Below, one piece after another: positions 55,984 to 63,803 of a stretch of 64,000 nt of DNA (the stretch's first letter is position 1; each line of letters starts with the position of its first letter). The translations under genes and the position numbers were made by a program. The notes beneath the pieces are model-generated. The model was given only the letters and a program-made list of their open reading frames with translations. It ran no database searches and was not told the origin of the DNA. Origin of the DNA: Nitrospira sp. (GTDB lineage: Bacteria; Nitrospirota; Nitrospiria; Nitrospirales; Nitrospiraceae); contig JALHPO010000007.1 in assembly GCA_022842445.1 (NCBI GenBank), forward strand, positions 62,001 through 126,000. Direction: 5' to 3'.

Positions 55984-57363
55984 ATGCAAAGATTGGCCTT
56001 GCTCCTCGCGGTAGTCGCTGTCCCCATCGTGAGTCACGCAGAAACAAAAAATATAGCAGCACTCCTTCCATCCGGCCATGCGGTTCCACAACATACCGAA
56101 GTGTGCGTAGCCGCGACCGAGGAGGACATTGCCGCCCTGTTCGACCGCTGGAATGCCTCACTCCAAACCGGCGATGTGCACAAGGTCTCCGCCAATTACG
56201 CGCCGACATCGCTCTTGCTCCCGACGGTGTCAAGTCGGCCGCGGATCACGGTTCAAGACAAAGAGGACTACTTTCAGCATTTCCTGGAAAACCAGCCGGT
56301 GGGGCGCATCGATGCTCTGGATTCGCGCGAAATCGAAATCGATTGCAACACCGCGATCGACGCCGGGCTCTACACCTTCACGTTCAAGAAGACCGGGGCC
56401 AGCGTCAAAGCCCGGTATACGTTTACCTACAAGTGGGACGGCAAGCAATGGCTGATTACCAGCCACCATTCGTCCGCGCTGCCCACGGCGGACGCACCTC
56501 CGGAACACGTTCACCAGGCGGTTCCACAACATACCGAAGTGTGCGTAGCCGCGACCGAGGAGGACATCGCCGCCCTGTTCGACCGCTGGAATACCTCACT
56601 CCAAACCGGCGATGTGCACAAAGTCTCCGCCAATTACGCGCCGACATCGCTCTTGCTCCCGACGGTGTCGAGCCGGCCACGACGCACAGCCCTCGACAAA
56701 GAAGACTATTTCCACCATTTTCTGGAAAACCACCCGGTGGGGCGCATCGATTCGCGCGAAATCGAAATCGATTGCAATACGGCGATCGACACGGGGCTTT
56801 ACACCTTCACGTTCAAGAAGACCGGGGCCAGCGTCAAAGCCCGGTATACGTTTACCTACAAGTGGGACGGCAAGCAATGGCTGATTACCAGCCACCATTC
56901 GTCCGCGCTGCCCACGGCGGACGCACCTCCGGAACACGTTCACCAGGCGGTTCCACAACATACCGAAGTGTGCGTAGCCGCGACCGAGGAGGACATCGCC
57001 GCCCTGTTCGACCGCTGGAATACCTCACTCCAAACCGGCGATGTGCACAAAGTCTCCGCCAATTACGCGCCGACATCGCTCTTGCTCCCGACGGTGTCGA
57101 GCCGGCCACGACGCACAGCCCTCGACAAAGAGGACTATTTCCACCATTTTCTGGAAAACCACCCGGTGGGACGCATCGATTCTATAGACTCGCGCGAAAT
57201 TGAAATTGATTGTAATACGGCGATCGACGCGGGATTCTACACCTTCACATTCAAGAAGACCGGGGCCAGCGTCAAAGCCCGGTATACGTTTACCTACAAG
57301 TGGGACGGCAACCAATGGCTGATTACCAGTCATCATTCGTCCGCTATACCGCCGAAGGAATGA
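55984..57363 (+). CDS. Three-domain iota-class carbonic anhydrase
   Basis: A 459-residue exported protein (signal peptide ending SHA near residue 19) made of three tandem domains starting at residues 33, 179 and 322. Each has EDIAALFDRWN, LEN.PVGRID, YTFTFKKTGASVKARYTFTY (strand pair) and the closing WLITSHHSS. The fold is the DUF4440/CaMKII-association type and the HHSS motif marks the iota carbonic anhydrase family known from diatoms, cyanobacteria and some bacteria. Bacterial members usually have one domain. AGGAGG stands before the ATG. It should hydrate CO2 in the periplasm, perhaps without metal. A non-CA SnoaL-like role is the alternative. Confidence 0.8.
   Translation: MQRLALLLAVVAVPIVSHAETKNIAALLPSGHAVPQHTEVCVAATEEDIAALFDRWNASLQTGDVHKVSANYAPTSLLLPTVSSRPRITVQDKEDYFQHFLENQPVGRIDALDSREIEIDCNTAIDAGLYTFTFKKTGASVKARYTFTYKWDGKQWLITSHHSSALPTADAPPEHVHQAVPQHTEVCVAATEEDIAALFDRWNTSLQTGDVHKVSANYAPTSLLLPTVSSRPRRTALDKEDYFHHFLENHPVGRIDSREIEIDCNTAIDTGLYTFTFKKTGASVKARYTFTYKWDGKQWLITSHHSSALPTADAPPEHVHQAVPQHTEVCVAATEEDIAALFDRWNTSLQTGDVHKVSANYAPTSLLLPTVSSRPRRTALDKEDYFHHFLENHPVGRIDSIDSREIEIDCNTAIDAGFYTFTFKKTGASVKARYTFTYKWDGNQWLITSHHSSAIPPKE
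56080..57363 (+). repeat. Three tandem coding repeats of the iota-CA gene
   Basis: Units 56080-56517 (438 bp), 56518-56946 (429 bp) and 56947-57363 (417 bp). Units 2 and 3 are identical for about the first 190 bases and differ by scattered changes later; unit 1 is slightly more diverged. Linkers repeat as PPEHVHQAVPQHTEV. The near identity indicates recent duplication or gene conversion. Unit 2 lacks three residues before DSREIE. Confidence 0.95.
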
Positions 57364-57583
57364 CCTGCCGTTGATTTGGCGCGACCCAGGCGGGTTAGAT
57401 GTGGGTCGCGCCGACCATCCCAATCTTTCGAAGCATGCCTTCCTAGGCCATGCAAGACGCCGGATCGGCGCCAGCCTCTTCCATTCGTCCCATGCAATCG
57501 ACAGGGCTCTTTGAGAAATTCATGATCTTCGGAGCCGGCAATTTCATAGGCTGTTAAATTCACTGAAAGAATCTGTTTTCTCA
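57333..57583 (-). CDS. Possible short ORF with strong ribosome site
   Basis: GGGAGGGGG stands six bases before an ATG at 57583 that opens MRKQILSVNLTAYEIAGSED. The frame runs 83 codons, but its end overlaps the iota-CA gene and hairpin and does not look like protein. A second frame inside it (57443-57523) reads MNFSKSPVDCMGRMEEAGAD and PASCMA then stops, and looks more natural. The site may encode a short peptide with a frameshift. The gap 57364-57671 has nothing else. Confidence 0.3.
57378..57412 (+). terminator. Hairpin after the iota-CA gene
   Basis: A perfect 11-bp stem GGCGCGACCCA/TGGGTCGCGCC with a 13-base loop, 15 bp after the stop codon. No U-run follows, so termination would be weak or Rho-assisted, but the position suits a transcript end. 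Confidence 0.6.
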
Positions 57584-57671
57584 TGATAGACCCCCTCCCT
57601 TTGGGGCATTGTGGAATAGCCGGCGTTTCGGCGATAAGGACGCTACACGACGCAACCGAGTCCCGACCACG

Positions 57672-57896
57672 ATGCCGCAGATTCTCAACTGTAGTGAACA
57701 TGCCGACGACGACGAGGTTCACTACCTCACGACCCTATTGCTCTACCACCTGGTCGAACGGTGCGGCGGCCAGTTGCAATTCAGCGCGCAGGACGTCCGG
57801 CAGATGCGTGAAAGTCTCTCCAGCAAGATGGTCCAGATTCAATTGGGCAACGACGTGAAACTCCGTATCATCGACCGCGTGCCAGAACTGCAATAG
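57672..57896 (+). CDS. Small hypothetical protein
   Basis: A 74-residue soluble protein, MPQILNCSEHADDDEVHYLT onward, ending LRIIDRVPELQ. Mixed helix and strand, with no signal peptide or known motif. A GTG at 57609 could add 21 residues but these look non-coding. No strong ribosome site is seen. It lies between the iota and alpha carbonic anhydrase genes. Family not recognised. Confidence 0.5.
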   Translation: MPQILNCSEHADDDEVHYLTTLLLYHLVERCGGQLQFSAQDVRQMRESLSSKMVQIQLGNDVKLRIIDRVPELQ

Positions 57897-58108
57897 ATAC
57901 TCAGGGACAGGCCGCTTTTCTCGATGCGTTGGCTTTTTTGTGAAGACCCTGTCGGGCGAAACCGCTCATCCCGCCCCGTCTATTCTGAGTGAAGTAACGC
58001 ACCGCATTCCTGTTGTCTTGTACCGTGGATCCATCTTTTCTATCGATACGCGGATGTGCTAGCTTTACTCGCGAACGGGAATTTTTATCTCCCACGACGG
58101 AGGCCATT

Positions 58109-58960
58109 ATGCGTGCCGTACTTCTGATAGTACTGTGGATGATCGCCTTGGTGTTGCCGGCTGAGTGGCTGCATGCCGGAGAATCAGAGGGATCTCGTTG
58201 GGGATACGAGGGAAGTGTCGGGCCCTTGCATTGGGGGAGCATCGGACCGGAATTTTCCCTCTGTGATAAGGGTATGGCTCAATCGCCCATTGATTTGTTG
58301 CGAACCTACAAGGTCGACCTCGCCAAAATTGAATTTTCTTACAAAGATTCTCCGTTTCATGTGATCAACAACGGACATACGTTGGAAGAACTTGAACCAC
58401 TTTCGGAGCAGGTGGCGTCCCGCTATCCTCGGCACGGCCAGACGGTACTCCATTTTGACAAGGACAGCACCATTGTATTTGATGAAGATCTCTACTTACT
58501 TGAGCAATTCCATTTTCACTCCCCGAGCGAGCATACCGTCGATCAGAAGCACTACCCGATGGAGCTACACCTTGTACATCACAACGAGCGGCACGAAGCG
58601 GCAGTCGTAGCGGTATTCATGGAGGAGGGTAAACACAACCCGTTCTTCGAAACCTTTCTGGAACATGCCCCGAAGAAGGTCGGGGAGTTCATCGAGGACC
58701 ACGAACGTGCGATCAACCCGATGAACCTCTTGCCGAAAAATCTCACCTACTACCGCTACTTCGGGTCCTACACCACGCCGCCCTGTTATGAAGGTGTCAT
58801 CTGGGCTGTTCTGCACGACCCCATCGAAGTCAGCGCTGAACAGATCCGGAAGTTCCGTGCCCTTGTGGGCCACGATAATGCGCGCCCGACACAGCCGCGG
58901 CATAAACGTTTCGTCCTGGAATCAACTTACCCGACCACCAAGGTTCAGACAAAGCGGTAG
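58109..58960 (+). CDS. Alpha-class carbonic anhydrase, periplasmic
   Basis: A 283-residue alpha-CA with a signal peptide (AVLLIVLWMIALVLPAEW, cleavage near HAG about residue 24). The zinc ligands are His135 and His137 (QFHFHSPSEH) and His154 (ELHLVH); the 2 and 17 spacing is typical of bacterial alpha-CAs. SYTTPPCYEGVIW is the conserved C-terminal block and QSPIDL the N-terminal one. GGAGG before the ATG fixes the start. It hydrates CO2 outside the inner membrane. Fourth carbonic anhydrase of the window. Confidence 0.96.
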   Translation: MRAVLLIVLWMIALVLPAEWLHAGESEGSRWGYEGSVGPLHWGSIGPEFSLCDKGMAQSPIDLLRTYKVDLAKIEFSYKDSPFHVINNGHTLEELEPLSEQVASRYPRHGQTVLHFDKDSTIVFDEDLYLLEQFHFHSPSEHTVDQKHYPMELHLVHHNERHEAAVVAVFMEEGKHNPFFETFLEHAPKKVGEFIEDHERAINPMNLLPKNLTYYRYFGSYTTPPCYEGVIWAVLHDPIEVSAEQIRKFRALVGHDNARPTQPRHKRFVLESTYPTTKVQTKR

Positions 58961-58986
58961 ATTAATATCCTCCGGGAGATGACGTC

Positions 58987-59406
58987 GTGGCGCCCATGTT
59001 CGGAGTCTCCTCACAGATCGCCATCCCCGAATCGGAGATCGAGCTCCATGCCATGCGGTCGCAGGGCGCGGGCGGGCAGCACGTCAACAAGGTGTCGACG
59101 GCTATTCATCTCCGCTTCGATATTGCCGCTTCATCGCTCCCGCCTTTTTACAAGGAGGCATTGCTCAAGCTCCGCGATCAGCGCATTTCGGAAGCAGGTG
59201 TGATCACGATCAAGGCGCAGCAGCACAGAACGCAGGAACGAAACCGAGCAGACGCGCTAGAGCGGCTCAGCCTCTTAATTCAAAGTGTCGCCATCCCGAA
59301 GAAGAAACGGAAACCGACGAAACCGACGAAGGGCTCACAGAACAGGCGAATCGAGGGAAAGAAGCGGCAGGGGCGATTGAAACAGTTGAGAGGAACCCTC
59401 GAATGA
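58987..59406 (+). CDS. arfB: ArfB-like ribosome rescue peptidyl-tRNA hydrolase
   Basis: A 139-residue protein with the GGQ catalytic motif in SQGAGGQHVNKVSTAIHLRF and a basic C-terminal tail (KKKRKPTKPTKGSQNRR) that would enter the empty mRNA channel of stalled ribosomes. Length matches E. coli ArfB/YaeJ (140). It starts with GTG at 58987 after GGGAGA. It lies 26 bp after the alpha-CA gene and may share its transcript, but has no link in function. Confidence 0.93.
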   Translation: MAPMFGVSSQIAIPESEIELHAMRSQGAGGQHVNKVSTAIHLRFDIAASSLPPFYKEALLKLRDQRISEAGVITIKAQQHRTQERNRADALERLSLLIQSVAIPKKKRKPTKPTKGSQNRRIEGKKRQGRLKQLRGTLE

Positions 59407-59409
59407 GTG

Positions 59410-60075
59410 TCAGAGCGGCGGCTTGTAACTGGCACCGGTCGCATTGGTACGCAGCTGCTGGAGCGTAGCCCTTGCTTCCGGGATAAACTCGGCCCGCTTG
59501 TGCTTCCGGGCGATCGCCAAGGCATCGGAGGCCAGGGTCACGGCTTCCTGATGCCGGCCCCGCTCACACCGGACTCTGGCAAGGGCCAGCCGCGCATTGA
59601 CCGCGTGCGGCGCCCGCTTGACGACCTGCTGTAACAGCTGTTCTCCTTTTTCTTTATCGCCTCCCAGGACGCCAGGGAGCTTCACGAGGAAGGTCCCCTT
59701 GGCCGAAAGCGCATCGAGGTGACCGGGATTGAGTTCAAGTGTCCGATCAAGTTCATTCATCATGCGGCGGAACCCGAAAGTGGCGGTGATGGACTCGCCG
59801 TCGATGCGAAGGATCTCTCCTAAATTGCAAAAGAGCGAAAAATGCGCATCGGCGTATCGCTGATCGAGCGCCACGGCCTGCTCTGCCAGCGCCTGTCCCG
59901 TTTGGAAATGCATGAGCCGCGCTTCGCGTACTGTCGCCACCCGCCCTTGGTCACATTCCTGAAGCGCTTCTTTGGCAAGATGTCTTGCGGAAACCTGCGC
60001 CTGAGACGGCATCGGCAAGAGAGCATGACCGGCCACGATAAGGCCGACTGCGACTCCAAGCGTTTTCCTCAACAT
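59410..60075 (-). CDS. Exported TPR-like protein
   Basis: A 221-residue protein with a signal peptide (TLGVAVGLIVAGHALLPM, cleavage after SQA) and TPR-like helical repeats: AEQAVALDQRYADAHFSLF, ELDRTLELNPGHLDALSAKG and LLQQVVKRAPHAVNARLALA. The overall pattern resembles periplasmic TRAP-associated or TPR adaptor proteins. I use the ATG at 60075; one at 60093 is possible. It converges on arfB with only three bases between. Function unknown. Confidence 0.75.
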   Translation of the reverse strand: MLRKTLGVAVGLIVAGHALLPMPSQAQVSARHLAKEALQECDQGRVATVREARLMHFQTGQALAEQAVALDQRYADAHFSLFCNLGEILRIDGESITATFGFRRMMNELDRTLELNPGHLDALSAKGTFLVKLPGVLGGDKEKGEQLLQQVVKRAPHAVNARLALARVRCERGRHQEAVTLASDALAIARKHKRAEFIPEARATLQQLRTNATGASYKPPL

Positions 60076-60327
60076 TCGGACATCCCGTGGCAAGAGGAGG
60101 ATTCGTCTGTCTGAATGTCTGAGGACACAGCAAACGCAGTGCCACGTTAGCCAGGGACCGATGGAGGTGGAACCACTTGATAAACCAACACTCTTCCCAT
60201 CAGGCGACTGATTGATCCTGCGAATTCTGATGCCTGAGGGACAACTTACGGCAGAGGGGCGGACAAGCTGGAACAGAACCTTCGCGTACGTTGACTGGAG
60301 CCTGAGCTTGAATGAGTCGGTGACGGG

Positions 60328-61119
60328 TCAGGAGACCGGCGATTCGCCGGGAGCCATCATCCCCAGAATGTTGAATCCGCCGTCCACGTAGATGATCTCT
60401 CCGGTAATCCCCCGTCCCAAAGAACTCACGAGAAACAGCGCCGTATCGCCGACCTCCCCCTGTTCGGTGGCCCGTCGGAGCGGGGCAAACTCTTTATGAA
60501 GATCGACCATCTTCGTGATGCCTGACACACCACGGGCGGCAAGCGTCTTGATCGGCCCGGCAGAGATCGCATTCACCCGGATATTCTTCGGACCAAGATC
60601 ATAGGCCAGGTACCGGACGGTGCATTCGAGCGCAGCCTTGGCGACCCCCATCACATTGTAATGCGGCACAACCCGTTCTGCGCCAAGATAGGAAAGCGTG
60701 ACGATCGAGCCTCCTTCGGTCATCAATGGCATCGCGGCTCGCGCGACCGCCACCAGTGAATAGGCACTGACATCCAGCGCCGTTGCGAACCCCTGGCGCG
60801 TCGTATTCACAAACTGGCCGGTCAATTCTTCACGTGGAGCGAACGCCAGAGAGTGGACGAGAAAATCGAGTCGCCCGAACTCCTTCTCCACCTGCTTCAT
60901 CAGTGCCGCAATTTCTCCATCATTCCCCACATCGCAGACATACGCCCGTGCGCCCGACACTGTGGCGGCTAGTTCTTCGACATTCTGCCGCAACCGCTCA
61001 TTCTGATAATTGAACAGGAGCTGAGCCCCCTGACCGGCGGCAGATTGGGCAATGGCCCACGCGATACTGTGTTTATTGGCTACGCCAATAATGAGGCCCT
61101 TCTTTCCACTCAGCAACAT
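60328..61119 (-). CDS. fabI: Enoyl-[acyl-carrier-protein] reductase FabI
   Basis: A 263-residue short-chain dehydrogenase of the FabI type: cofactor motif GVANKHSIAWAIA, catalytic region SYLGAERVVPHYNVMGVAKA with Tyr and Lys in the YxxxxxxK arrangement, and NAISAGPIKTLAARG. It reduces enoyl-ACP in the last step of fatty-acid elongation using NADH. The length is standard (E. coli 262). It stands alone on the minus strand. Confidence 0.96.
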   Translation of the reverse strand: MLLSGKKGLIIGVANKHSIAWAIAQSAAGQGAQLLFNYQNERLRQNVEELAATVSGARAYVCDVGNDGEIAALMKQVEKEFGRLDFLVHSLAFAPREELTGQFVNTTRQGFATALDVSAYSLVAVARAAMPLMTEGGSIVTLSYLGAERVVPHYNVMGVAKAALECTVRYLAYDLGPKNIRVNAISAGPIKTLAARGVSGITKMVDLHKEFAPLRRATEQGEVGDTALFLVSSLGRGITGEIIYVDGGFNILGMMAPGESPVS

Positions 61120-61589
61120 AGATGTCCGTGCTCCTCGTAGCTTTTTCTTATGGTGTATTCGATTGAACGACGCCTATTTTCTACGACACAATCGGCGCGT
61201 GATCCTTGTCAGAAGACGTCACGCAGGGCACGAAAGATAGCACGATTTTCAACCGGTGTGAACCGGCTTCTTTCTGAAGTTCCCTGACGACGGTTCGGAT
61301 CCATGGTTGGGGAGAAATTCCTCTCAACAGTCGGTTGCGTTGAGTTCGGACTATCTTCCAGATGAGATCCCTGTGGCAGAATGGTCTGGGCTCAACTATT
61401 CTGCCACAGGGTCTCGTAGGAAGAATCATTCAGCTCCTCATTAATCGAATATTCTAACCTATGGAATATTTGTATAAAGACGTGCATTCGATTAGATCGA
61501 TACCCCGGCACCAAGCTTGCTAGATATTCAACCAGTGCCGAATGAGCGGCACATACTTCAATCATCCTCAAGCTAAGGGGTATATCATT
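61120..61589. other. 470-bp divergent region with a large perfect hairpin
   Basis: Between fabI and the Lys/Glu-repeat gene. It holds a perfect 14-bp inverted repeat CCCTGTGGCAGAAT/ATTCTGCCACAGGG at 61369-61382 and 61398-61411. Further right are AT-rich sequences (GAATATTCTAACCTATGG) and an inverted ATTAATCGAAT/ATTCGATTAG pair around 61440-61500. No gene; likely regulatory. Confidence 0.45.
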
Positions 61590-61793
61590 ATGAAGCACAT
61601 GTTGATGGCAATCATGGCAGTGGCAGTGGCAGTGACCTTCACCGCTCCTTCTTTCGCGGAAGACAAGAAGAAGGAAGAGAAGAAGGGTGGCCACGTGGTT
61701 GTGTACGGCGAGGAGAAGAAGAAGGAAGAGAAGAAGGGCGGCCATGCCGACACCTTCGGCGAAGAGAAGAAGAAGGACGAGAAGGGCAAGTAA
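61590..61793 (+). CDS. Small secreted Lys/Glu-repeat protein
   Basis: A 67-residue protein with a signal peptide (HMLMAIMAVAVAVTFTAPSF, cleavage after FA) and a mature part of 43 residues made of repeated KKKEEKKGGH and GEEKKK units: EEKKGGHVVVYG, EEKKGGHADTFG, EEKKKDEKGK. The highly charged mature peptide with His in each unit could bind metal, phosphate or surfaces; this is a guess. GGGG before the ATG. A strong terminator follows, so it is likely an abundant stand-alone transcript. Confidence 0.7.
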   Translation: MKHMLMAIMAVAVAVTFTAPSFAEDKKKEEKKGGHVVVYGEEKKKEEKKGGHADTFGEEKKKDEKGK

Positions 61794-61823
61794 TCTCCTT
61801 CTTATCCCGGCGAGGCTGGTTTG

Positions 61824-61869
61824 CTTGAGGGGGTTTCCACTTCTGGTGGGAACCCCCTCAAGTGTTTTT
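61824..61869 (+). terminator. Rho-independent terminator
   Basis: CTTGAGGGGGTTTCC pairs with GGGAACCCCCTCAAG around a nine-base loop, followed by TGTTTTTA. The strongest terminator in the window. It ends the Lys/Glu-repeat gene and abuts MITE copy D, whose TA target is at its T-run. Confidence 0.9.
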
Positions 61870-62062
61870 AGCCCGCATTATTCATGACGATTCGTCGCGA
61901 AATCGCGGAGTCGCGTGGCGAGAGCGGCGCGCGGAGCCCGGAGGACCTAAGGCGTACTAGTGCAGTACGTCGAAGGCCCGAGGGGCGAGCCCGCCGACCG
62001 AAGGCTCGTCGCAGTAGCGAATCGGCGATTGCAGCAGAAGCGCTCATGAATTATGCGGGCTC
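61869..62062. repeat. MITE-like 194-bp element, copy D
   Basis: Ends TAGCCCGCATTATTCATGA and TCATGAATTATGCGGGCT, the best-conserved terminal inverted repeats of the four copies (one mismatch in 18). Inverted relative to A and B. The centre has GTACTAGTGCAGTAC, a five-base-stem hairpin, and GGGGCGAGCC. It overlaps the end of the Nudix gene by 12 bp and supplies its stop codon. Confidence 0.88.
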
Positions 62063-62575
62063 GCCCCGTCTGGTTCTGAGATAGACTGCCTGCAACCCTA
62101 CGATCGTCTTCGCGTCACGGATTGTCCCATCCTCGATTTTATTCACCGCCTCTGCAAGCGGCATTTCGATGATGTCCAATACTTCGTCCGGATCCAGCTG
62201 CTGCCGGCCCGTTGTCAGCCCCGTCGCCTTGTACACATGGATCACTTCGTCGGCAAACCCCGGAGCGGTAAAGATGCTGGTCAGCAACTCGAAGGATGCG
62301 GCTCGATAGCCCACCTCTTCTTCCAACTCCCGCGACGCACAGTGGAGAGGGTCTTCGCCGGGCTGAAGTTTTCCCGCAGGGATTTCATAGATAAATCCTC
62401 CTGCCGCATGGCGAAACTGCCGGATCAACACGACCGTGCCATCATCCTTTACTGGGACGACTGCGGCAGCGCCAGGGTGACGGATCGTCTCAAGATCGAT
62501 CGTGGCTCCGTTCGGCAGAGTCACAGTATCGATATTGAGAGTGACGACTTTGCCTGTGTAGATGTTTCTCGTCAT
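62051..62575 (-). CDS. Nudix hydrolase (ADP-ribose pyrophosphatase type)
   Basis: A 174-residue protein with the Nudix box GX5EX7REUXEEXGU as GKLQPGEDPLHCASRELEEE followed by VGYRA. The preceding VVLIRQFRHAAGGFIYEIPA is the ADP-ribose pyrophosphatase block (RQxR and GxxYEIPAG). It cleaves ADP-ribose or related sugar nucleotides. The last codons GEPA and the TAA stop come from the end of the MITE, so the C-terminus was altered by insertion. It lies 40 bp downstream of gcvT. Confidence 0.92.
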   Translation of the reverse strand: MTRNIYTGKVVTLNIDTVTLPNGATIDLETIRHPGAAAVVPVKDDGTVVLIRQFRHAAGGFIYEIPAGKLQPGEDPLHCASRELEEEVGYRAASFELLTSIFTAPGFADEVIHVYKATGLTTGRQQLDPDEVLDIIEMPLAEAVNKIEDGTIRDAKTIVGLQAVYLRTRRGEPA

Positions 62576-62614
62576 CTTATCGTCCGCTTCACCTTACGCC
62601 TCACGCCTCACACC

Positions 62615-63718
62615 TCACGTCCTTTTTCGCGTATAGAACGGCGGCTTGACCACCGTCGCGAGAAAGGCCTTGCCTCTGATATCAACCGCGATCGAAGTCC
62701 CCGGAGCGGCATAGGCCGCCGGCACGTAGCCCAATCCGATCCCCTTCTGTAAGCGGGGCGACAGATTGCCGCTGCTCACGTCTCCGACCGGTTTCGAGGT
62801 GGCAGGATCAAGAATCTTGAATCCATGCCGTGGGACGCCTTTTTCCAGAAGCTCGAAGGCAATGAACCGGCGTCCCGGACCCGCTTGCTTCTGAGCCCAT
62901 AGCGCATCGCGACCGATGAAATCTCCCTTGGTGAAACTCACGGCCCATTCCACACCGGCTTCAATCGGCGTGGTTGCTTCATCAATATCATTGCCATAGA
63001 GCAGATAGCCCATCTCCAGGCGCAGGAGATCGCGCGCGCCGAGTCCTGCAGGCTTGACACCAGCGGACTGCCCTCTGTCCAGCAGAGCATTCCAGACCGG
63101 TGCCGGCGGTCCGTAGACATAGAACTCATAGCCGAACTCACCCGTATAGCCGGTCCGGGCGACCAGGCAAGGAACCGACTCGATCGTGACCATGGTCGAC
63201 TCTCTGAGCTTGAGCGCATCCAGCGCCGTTGATCCAAAGGTTGCGACGACTGCGCGCGTGGCGGGACCCTGCAGGGCAATCTGCGCGATCTCCGTCGAAC
63301 GATCGTGGATCCGGCAGCCGGGAACGTGTGCGCCCTGCTCCAGCAGCCATGAATGAATCTTATCGCGATTGGACGCATTGACGCACAGCAGATATTCGTT
63401 CGGGCCCGCCAAGCGATAGACAAAGATATCGTCTTTGATACCTCCCTGCCGGTTGCAGACCATCGAATACTGCGCGTGCATAGGTTGAAGCACGGCAATG
63501 TCATTGGTGGTAATCCCTTGTAAGAAGACCAGGGCGCCTGCCCCACTGACTTCGATACGGCCCATGTGGCTCACATCGAACAGGCCGGCTGCGGTCCTGA
63601 CCGTCTGATACTCATCGACCACTCCGCCGTACTGGATGGGCATGTCCCAGCCGGCAAAATCGACGAGTTTGGCCCCGGCGGCGCGATGCTGGGCGATGAG
63701 TGGAGTCTGTTTCATCAT
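62615..63718 (-). CDS. gcvT: Aminomethyltransferase (glycine cleavage T protein)
   Basis: A 367-residue GcvT: opening TPLIAQHRAAGAKLVDFAGW, DVSHMGRIEVSGAGAL, ARTGYTGEFGYEFYV (folate site) and RDLLRLEMGYLLYGNDID. It transfers the methylene from the aminomethyl-lipoyl H protein to tetrahydrofolate. Other gcv genes may lie outside the window. The start has two ATGs (MMKQ). It is probably followed in the same transcript by the Nudix gene. Confidence 0.95.
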   Translation of the reverse strand: MMKQTPLIAQHRAAGAKLVDFAGWDMPIQYGGVVDEYQTVRTAAGLFDVSHMGRIEVSGAGALVFLQGITTNDIAVLQPMHAQYSMVCNRQGGIKDDIFVYRLAGPNEYLLCVNASNRDKIHSWLLEQGAHVPGCRIHDRSTEIAQIALQGPATRAVVATFGSTALDALKLRESTMVTIESVPCLVARTGYTGEFGYEFYVYGPPAPVWNALLDRGQSAGVKPAGLGARDLLRLEMGYLLYGNDIDEATTPIEAGVEWAVSFTKGDFIGRDALWAQKQAGPGRRFIAFELLEKGVPRHGFKILDPATSKPVGDVSSGNLSPRLQKGIGLGYVPAAYAAPGTSIAVDIRGKAFLATVVKPPFYTRKRT

Positions 63719-63803
63719 CAGTCGAAAGTCAGAAAGTCTGTCAAGTCACAACGTCTCAAGGCCGAGACTTGATGACGTTCTGACTTGATGGACGTGACGA
63801 CGT

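Noticed and set aside
55830..57203. 457-codon frame with tandem repeats overlapping the iota-CA gene
   Set aside because: The repeats are the frame-shifted shadow of the three CA domains; Arg-rich and without fold sense.
56080..57363. Tandem repeat as a CRISPR array
   Set aside because: Units are over 400 bp, in frame and coding; no short direct repeats with unique spacers.
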